Assembly: GCA_030597505.1 (NCBI GenBank)
Contig: JAUVRS010000069.1
Span: 1 to 10,083, forward strand
DNA: 10,083 nucleotides
Source: Desulfobacteraceae bacterium
GTDB lineage: Bacteria; Desulfobacterota; DSM-4660; Desulfatiglandales; Desulfatiglandaceae
Reading direction: 5' to 3'
The notes under the pieces are model-generated. The model ran no database searches and was not told the DNA's origin. It saw only the letters and a program-made list of their open reading frames with translations. A program made the translations under genes and the position numbers. Below, piece after piece: positions 5,822 to 10,083 of the stretch (position 1 is its first letter; the number at the start of each line of letters is the position of its first letter).

Positions 5822-6541
5822 ATGAAAGAGCCAAAGGACTATATTATTTTCCCCCTGGATCTGCCAACCTATGATCAAGCCATGTCTTACGTTGAACGCC
5901 TGACCGATCACGTGGGTCTTTTCAAAGTGGGTTTGGAATTGTTCATAAGCCAAGGCCCCGGCATAATCAAATCTATCCAAGACACCGGAACCGCGGGTAT
6001 ATTCCTCGACCTAAAGCTTCACGATATCCCTGCCACAGTAAAAAGGGCTTTTTTGGCGGCCAGTCGTCATGGTCCGGAATTTGTGACGGTTCACTGCGAC
6101 GAAGGCGGAGAAATTCTGAGGACTGTTGCGAAAAACAACCCGGGCAACACAAAAATACTGGCCATCACCGTACTCACAAGCCTTGACCAGAAAAAATTGA
6201 AACAACTGGGTTATGCTAAAAAATTTGTTCAAGATCTTTCAGCCCTGGTGCTTTTGAAAGCTCGCATGGCACGGGAAGCCGGATGCCATGGTATAGTCTG
6301 CTCAGGGCTTGAGGTGGGGACCATAAAGCGAGAACTGGGGCCCGACTTGATTGCAGTCACTCCGGGAATACGACCCGCGTGGTCTTTGGTGGATCAGGAC
6401 GACCAGAAACGGGTGGTAACACCGGCAGATGCCATAAAAAACGGGGCCGACTACGTTGTTATCGGCCGTCCCATCAGAGATGCAAAAGACCCGGCGGATG
6501 CCGCCAGAAGAGTTGCCAAAGAAATTGAGGAAGCCATATGA
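5822..6541 (+). CDS. pyrF: Orotidine 5'-phosphate decarboxylase
   Basis: This enzyme catalyses the last step of de novo UMP synthesis, decarboxylating OMP to UMP in the cytoplasm, as a TIM-barrel dimer. Its 239 residues are the normal bacterial length. The active-site residues are visible: Asp13 (FPLDLP), Lys35 (FKVGLELF), the catalytic Asp63-x-Lys65-x-x-Asp68 in FLDLKLHDIP, and the phosphate-binding TPGIRPAW (Arg184) and VIGRPI (Gly215-Arg216). The ATG has GAGAGG 6 nt upstream. It is divergent from tRNA-Thr with 81 nt between them, and converges on the glycyl-radical activating gene with only 10 nt between the two stop codons. No other pyrimidine gene is nearby. Confidence 0.96.
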   Translation: MKEPKDYIIFPLDLPTYDQAMSYVERLTDHVGLFKVGLELFISQGPGIIKSIQDTGTAGIFLDLKLHDIPATVKRAFLAASRHGPEFVTVHCDEGGEILRTVAKNNPGNTKILAITVLTSLDQKKLKQLGYAKKFVQDLSALVLLKARMAREAGCHGIVCSGLEVGTIKRELGPDLIAVTPGIRPAWSLVDQDDQKRVVTPADAIKNGADYVVIGRPIRDAKDPADAARRVAKEIEEAI

Positions 6542-6551
6542 AGGGTACCCG

Positions 6552-7478
6552 TTAACTGCCGATGGATGTCTTAATACCGCTTTTTTCAATAATTTTTTTC
6601 AGGTGGTCAATACGTTCAGCCTCTGGCGTCTTTGTCTCCAAAAGCTTGTAAGATCTTCCAAGCTGTCGGCTCTTTGACTCCCCTCCTTGGTGGTAGGGAA
6701 GAAGAGAGATCTTTTCAGCGCCAATTTTCCTCCCCAGATCAGCTATTTTCCCGATGTGCTCATCAGAATCATTAAAACCGGGAATGACCGGCAAACGCAA
6801 CCACATGCTTTTTTCTTTTGATATTTTTGCAAGGTTTTCGAATATCAACCTATTGTCAACCCCTGTGGCTCGCTTGTGTTTTTCAGGGTCAATATGCTTG
6901 ATGTCAAAAAGAACCAGATCCACAAAACGCAAAACCCGCTTCATCTCCTTCCAGGGTGCGTACCCGGAGGTGTCGATTGCCGTATGCAGCCCCTCTTTTT
7001 TGGCTTTTTCCAACAGATTGCTGACAAATCCGGTTTGTGATAAGGCCTCTCCTCCGGATACGGTTATCCCCCCACCCGAATTCCTGTAAAATGCCCTATC
7101 CTTTATAACCTCATCCAGCACATCTTTTACTTCCACATATCTACCGCAGACATTCAGGGAATCATAGATACATGCATCTGCGCAGAGAAGACACTGGGTG
7201 CACCTGCTCCAGTCGATCTTTCTGCCCCCTTCCCTGCTGATTTTTATTGCACCCGCAACGCACACTGCCACGCATTCCCCACAGCCGCGGCAGTTGATAT
7301 CCCTGACCATCAGATTGCGAAAAAAATCTTGCGATTCAGGATTGGAACACCAAAGACACGTCAGAGGACACCCCTTCATAAACACCGTTGTCCTGATTCC
7401 CGGACCGTCATGGACACTGAATCGCTGTATATTAAAAATCAGACCCTTTCTGCCGTTATCCTCCTGAGAGAGATTCAT
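6552..7478 (-). CDS. Glycyl-radical enzyme activating protein (radical SAM)
   Basis: This radical SAM enzyme cleaves S-adenosylmethionine with a [4Fe-4S] cluster and abstracts hydrogen from the partner's glycine to create its stable radical. The cluster motif CxxxCxxC is Cys37, Cys41, Cys44 in GCPLTCLWC. Two ferredoxin-type clusters follow: Cys63/66/69/73 and Cys93/96/99/103. That insert is typical of activases for glycyl radical enzymes other than pyruvate formate-lyase. GGGITVSGGEAL (135-146) is the SAM-binding strand. Length 308 is normal. The gene starts 12 nt after the stop of the glycyl radical enzyme, so the two form an operon and are presumably coupled. The assigned ATG has only a weak ribosome binding site, while an AGGAGG (7460-7465) sits inside codons 4-6; no normal start codon lies at the right distance behind it, so the ATG is kept. 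Confidence 0.94.
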   Translation of the reverse strand: MNLSQEDNGRKGLIFNIQRFSVHDGPGIRTTVFMKGCPLTCLWCSNPESQDFFRNLMVRDINCRGCGECVAVCVAGAIKISREGGRKIDWSRCTQCLLCADACIYDSLNVCGRYVEVKDVLDEVIKDRAFYRNSGGGITVSGGEALSQTGFVSNLLEKAKKEGLHTAIDTSGYAPWKEMKRVLRFVDLVLFDIKHIDPEKHKRATGVDNRLIFENLAKISKEKSMWLRLPVIPGFNDSDEHIGKIADLGRKIGAEKISLLPYHQGGESKSRQLGRSYKLLETKTPEAERIDHLKKIIEKSGIKTSIGS

Positions 7479-7490
7479 AACAAGGTCTCA

Positions 7491-9887
7491 CTAGGATAGA
7501 TTTTGTTCAGTACGCTTTATGATATGATCCTGTAATCCCTCTGATAATTCCACAAAATAGGCGCTGTACCCGGCGACCCTTACGATGAGGTCCAGATATT
7601 CCTCAGGACGTTGCTTGGCATCCATCAAGGTTTCGCTGTCCACAATGTTAAACTGAACGTGGGGGATCTTTTTCTCCCGCCACGTCTTAAGATAGTCGAT
7701 AAAGAGGGGCTTCATTTCCCCTTCAAGGAATTGGGGCAGAAATTTCTGATTAAACAAATGATTATATGTTTCCAGGGTATCAATTTTTGCACATGAGTTC
7801 AGGACTGCCGTTGGGCCTTTTTTATCCATTCCGGGTTGGGGGGATAAGGTGGAATCCGCAAATGGCTCTCCATCCCTTCTGCCATCGGGTGTTGCAGGGG
7901 TATTTGCTGAAAGCCCATAAGTTGCTGACACTGCGCTTCCGTCACCCCTTTTTGAAAAACCAAACCTGTCTTTTACGGTCTCCATGGCGGCCTCAGTGCC
8001 ATGGTGGGCGTCACGGGCAATCAGGTCAACATAGTCATCGTCATTTCCAAATTTGGGCGCTTTAAGACATGCCTGTCGGATGTCCTCCCTTCCCTCCCAG
8101 TTTTTATCCATAATTCCTATCAACTCAGGGAGTGACGCCAACTGGTCTTCAAAGACCACTTTTTTGACGGCAGCCAGAGAATCGGCAACATTGGTGGTGC
8201 CGATGATAATGGTCATATCATGAACCATGGACGGGTAGATCCACTGTTTGCATTCCTTTCCCTTTTCTATGCAACCTTCGACAATAGCGGAATAAAAAGG
8301 TCTTGGACAATATTTGGCGTACAGATCCCGACACGTATTCTCCAGTTGAGCCAGCTTAGTAGTAAAAAATTTTACCTGTTCCAGATAGGCCTCAAAGACA
8401 TCCTTCCATGATGTAAAGGTGGCGGGGTCGGGGGTTCTTGCTCCCCACTGTTCTCCAGTCTTGGGGTCCACCCCCTGGTGGAGGGCCCACCACAGACACT
8501 TTGCAAGGACAAAATATCCCTCAACACGACGGGTAATATTTTTCCCGGGAATCTCCATATAGACACATCCTGAAACCGCATAGCCCTTTGCATCCTCCGG
8601 TGGAACCCCCCACTTCTCCAACAGAGGGATAAGCGCCTCATCATTAAACAGGGAGGGATAACCGATTCCGGTCCTGATAATATCGGTCGCCGCTGACAAC
8701 AGCTCATCCGGGGTCTCATTATGGACCCTCAGGGCAATGCTGGGCTCAATAGTTTTCATGGTGTCAGCGGTCTCAAGCACAAGATAGGTAAGTTTATTTG
8801 TTACATCTTTTCCATCCTTGTCGGTTCCGCCGATGGTAAGTGCCTGGAGCGATGCCACCCCCCCATAGACCGAGGTGACCAAAGGGGAATAAACAAGCCC
8901 CAGTTCAAGGAATTTGACCCAGAGGAGTTGAAGGATCTCAAGACCCTCATTTTTTGCAATCCTCCCCTCGTTAAGATCCTTTTCATAATATGGCCCCAAG
9001 AGATAATCTAACCGGATTCCGATTCCCAGGGTGGAGTACTCCAGATATCGAACCAGATGAATAAAATAGAAAAACTGCACAGCCTCCAGAAATGTCCTTG
9101 GCGGTTTGGCCGGAACCCTTTCACAAATGCGTCCAATCTCTCTGAGCCGCTCCTTTTGCTCAGGATCCACTTCCGAATCTGCCATCTCCATTGCGAGGGC
9201 CGAATAACGTTTTCCAAATCTGATCACCGCCTGTAACACAATCACAACGGACTGGAGGAATTCCTTCTGATCCACATAATCGAGGGGAATGCTCTTATCA
9301 ATCTCTTCAAGCCGCTCTTCGGCCATCCTCACCCTGCCCTCAAGTCCTGTTTCAAACAAGGCCTCATAATCCGGAATACCAAGCTCGGACAAATGGGTCC
9401 ACAGAAATGTCCCCTCATACTTCCAGTATTTTTCGAGATCCCCTGTGAAGAGTTCCTGATGTCTGTCACTCATGCATTTTCCCTTCCAATACTCACAGAG
9501 TTCCTCCAGTTCCTCTCGTCCCTCATCGTCAAGAAGTGTCTTTCCGCCTTCGCTGTTGACCAGCCTCATGACCGATCTCCAATTCATATCTATGGGATGA
9601 TACAATCCCTCGGGGTCTGAGGTCTGATACCCAACGATACGTTCCCAGTCCCTGATAAATATCCCCATGTTGTCAAGCACATGGGCAAGGGCCTTACCGC
9701 GCCGTACCACCATGGGCTGCCCGTCCGTCTCCTTAAACGACTGGGTCATCAGACGTGATCGCTGAAGATCAAGTCTTATTTCCGGTCTAAACAGCCCCCT
9801 GGATTTATCATCTTCGGTATACCCCCTTTGGACATTCCGGACAGCCTTGATCGCAAGATTGCTCTTTAGTCTTTCCGTTAACTCCAT
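7491..9887 (-). CDS. Glycyl radical enzyme, pyruvate formate-lyase-like, unknown substrate
   Basis: This is an oxygen-sensitive radical enzyme with a 10-stranded barrel, 798 residues, near the length of dehydratase- and lyase-type members. The radical site is Gly773 in RVAGYSAYF, near the C-terminus. The thiyl-radical cysteine is Cys441 in VSGCVYMEIPGKN. Other family signatures are NTPATPDGRRDGEPFADS (662-679), SPQPGMDKKGPTAVLNS (682-698) and HVQFNIVD (743-750). The residue two after the cysteine is Tyr443, where glycerol and propanediol dehydratase, choline lyase, hydroxyproline dehydratase and isethionate lyase have the base Glu. By eye, the His before PDY and the Asp about 14 residues after the Cys seen in dehydratases are also replaced (Leu169, Val455). 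A diol dehydratase role is therefore unlikely; arylacetate decarboxylase, X-succinate synthase or an unknown class remain open. The ATG has GGGGAG upstream. It is the first gene of an operon with its activase. Confidence 0.92.
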   Translation of the reverse strand: MELTERLKSNLAIKAVRNVQRGYTEDDKSRGLFRPEIRLDLQRSRLMTQSFKETDGQPMVVRRGKALAHVLDNMGIFIRDWERIVGYQTSDPEGLYHPIDMNWRSVMRLVNSEGGKTLLDDEGREELEELCEYWKGKCMSDRHQELFTGDLEKYWKYEGTFLWTHLSELGIPDYEALFETGLEGRVRMAEERLEEIDKSIPLDYVDQKEFLQSVVIVLQAVIRFGKRYSALAMEMADSEVDPEQKERLREIGRICERVPAKPPRTFLEAVQFFYFIHLVRYLEYSTLGIGIRLDYLLGPYYEKDLNEGRIAKNEGLEILQLLWVKFLELGLVYSPLVTSVYGGVASLQALTIGGTDKDGKDVTNKLTYLVLETADTMKTIEPSIALRVHNETPDELLSAATDIIRTGIGYPSLFNDEALIPLLEKWGVPPEDAKGYAVSGCVYMEIPGKNITRRVEGYFVLAKCLWWALHQGVDPKTGEQWGARTPDPATFTSWKDVFEAYLEQVKFFTTKLAQLENTCRDLYAKYCPRPFYSAIVEGCIEKGKECKQWIYPSMVHDMTIIIGTTNVADSLAAVKKVVFEDQLASLPELIGIMDKNWEGREDIRQACLKAPKFGNDDDYVDLIARDAHHGTEAAMETVKDRFGFSKRGDGSAVSATYGLSANTPATPDGRRDGEPFADSTLSPQPGMDKKGPTAVLNSCAKIDTLETYNHLFNQKFLPQFLEGEMKPLFIDYLKTWREKKIPHVQFNIVDSETLMDAKQRPEEYLDLIVRVAGYSAYFVELSEGLQDHIIKRTEQNLS

Positions 9888-10083
9888 CGATTGTCTCCCC
9901 TTTTAAAATCCTTGAAATCTTCCTCTTGATGCAAAATATCCACTACCAAGTAAAGCCTCATTTCTTTTCTGATGTTCACTTAAGACTTAGGCTCTGCGCA
10001 TGAGTAAAGATATCATATATTTAATTTTATAAAAAGAACCTTTTCCAGTCTTCTGCGCTCTGACCCCGTTTCTCTGAATAGAT
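9888..10083. other. Upstream region of the glycyl radical operon
   Basis: These 196 nt precede the glycyl radical enzyme gene and contain no gene. The ribosome binding site (aaaaggggagacaatcg on the minus strand) is at about 9888-9904. An AT-rich block at about 10010-10040 (minus-strand ttcttt, then tatgat 15 nt later) is the best but weak promoter candidate. I found no convincing FNR, Crp or sigma-54 site. Nothing indicates what substrate or regulator controls the operon; a regulator gene may lie beyond the window. Confidence 0.4.

Noticed and set aside
9926..9930. Half of an FNR-type site (TTGAT) upstream of the glycyl radical enzyme
   Set aside because: The other half does not match, and the position lies close to the start codon, probably within the leader.
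10050..10083. Edge sequence recalling the 'cggggtcagag' stretches seen near REP-associated tyrosine transposases
   Set aside because: Only a short resemblance from memory at the very edge of the window; no transposase or repeat pair can be seen.

Overview
The window looks like chromosomal DNA from an anaerobic bacterium, most likely a deltaproteobacterium (Desulfobacterota). That is inferred from the glycyl-radical gene pair, the moderate GC content, the character of the proteins and the AT-rich 'CGAA' intergenic repeats. No rRNA or lineage marker is present, so the assignment is tentative.

Layout, left to right. (1) The 3' part of a ribonuclease E/G gene (+) runs in from the left edge. A convergent 75-aa zinc-ribbon gene (-) follows, and the 144 nt between their stop codons is filled by one large imperfect palindrome ending in TA on both sides. 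(2) A 359-nt gap without a convincing gene leads to a minus-strand cluster read right to left: a 58-aa zinc-ribbon protein, a cytidylate-kinase-like P-loop kinase and a small mechanosensitive channel (MscS). (3) A 436-nt non-coding stretch holds two further inverted-repeat elements. (4) A class IV PLP aminotransferase gene (-) is followed by a decayed, frameshifted tyrosine-integrase C-terminus (+) that abuts a tRNA-Thr(CGT) gene (-). This is the scar of an old integration at the tRNA. (5) pyrF (+) is divergent from the tRNA. (6) A minus-strand operon encodes a glycyl radical enzyme of 798 aa and, 12 nt downstream, its radical-SAM activating enzyme of 308 aa. The last 196 nt are the upstream region of this operon.

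How the genes relate. The activating enzyme would install the glycyl radical on Gly773 of the large enzyme, and this is the only pair with a clear joint pathway role. The kinase and MscS are probably co-transcribed (41-nt gap). RNase E/G (RNA processing), PyrF (UMP synthesis) and the aminotransferase are independent housekeeping functions.

The best candidate for something undescribed is the glycyl radical enzyme. It keeps the radical glycine and the catalytic cysteine, but by eye it lacks the Cys-x-Glu, His and Asp residues used by dehydratase-type relatives, so its substrate cannot be read from the sequence. The integrase relic and the palindromic elements are the other notable signals. I see no CRISPR array, rRNA, intact transposase or defence system.
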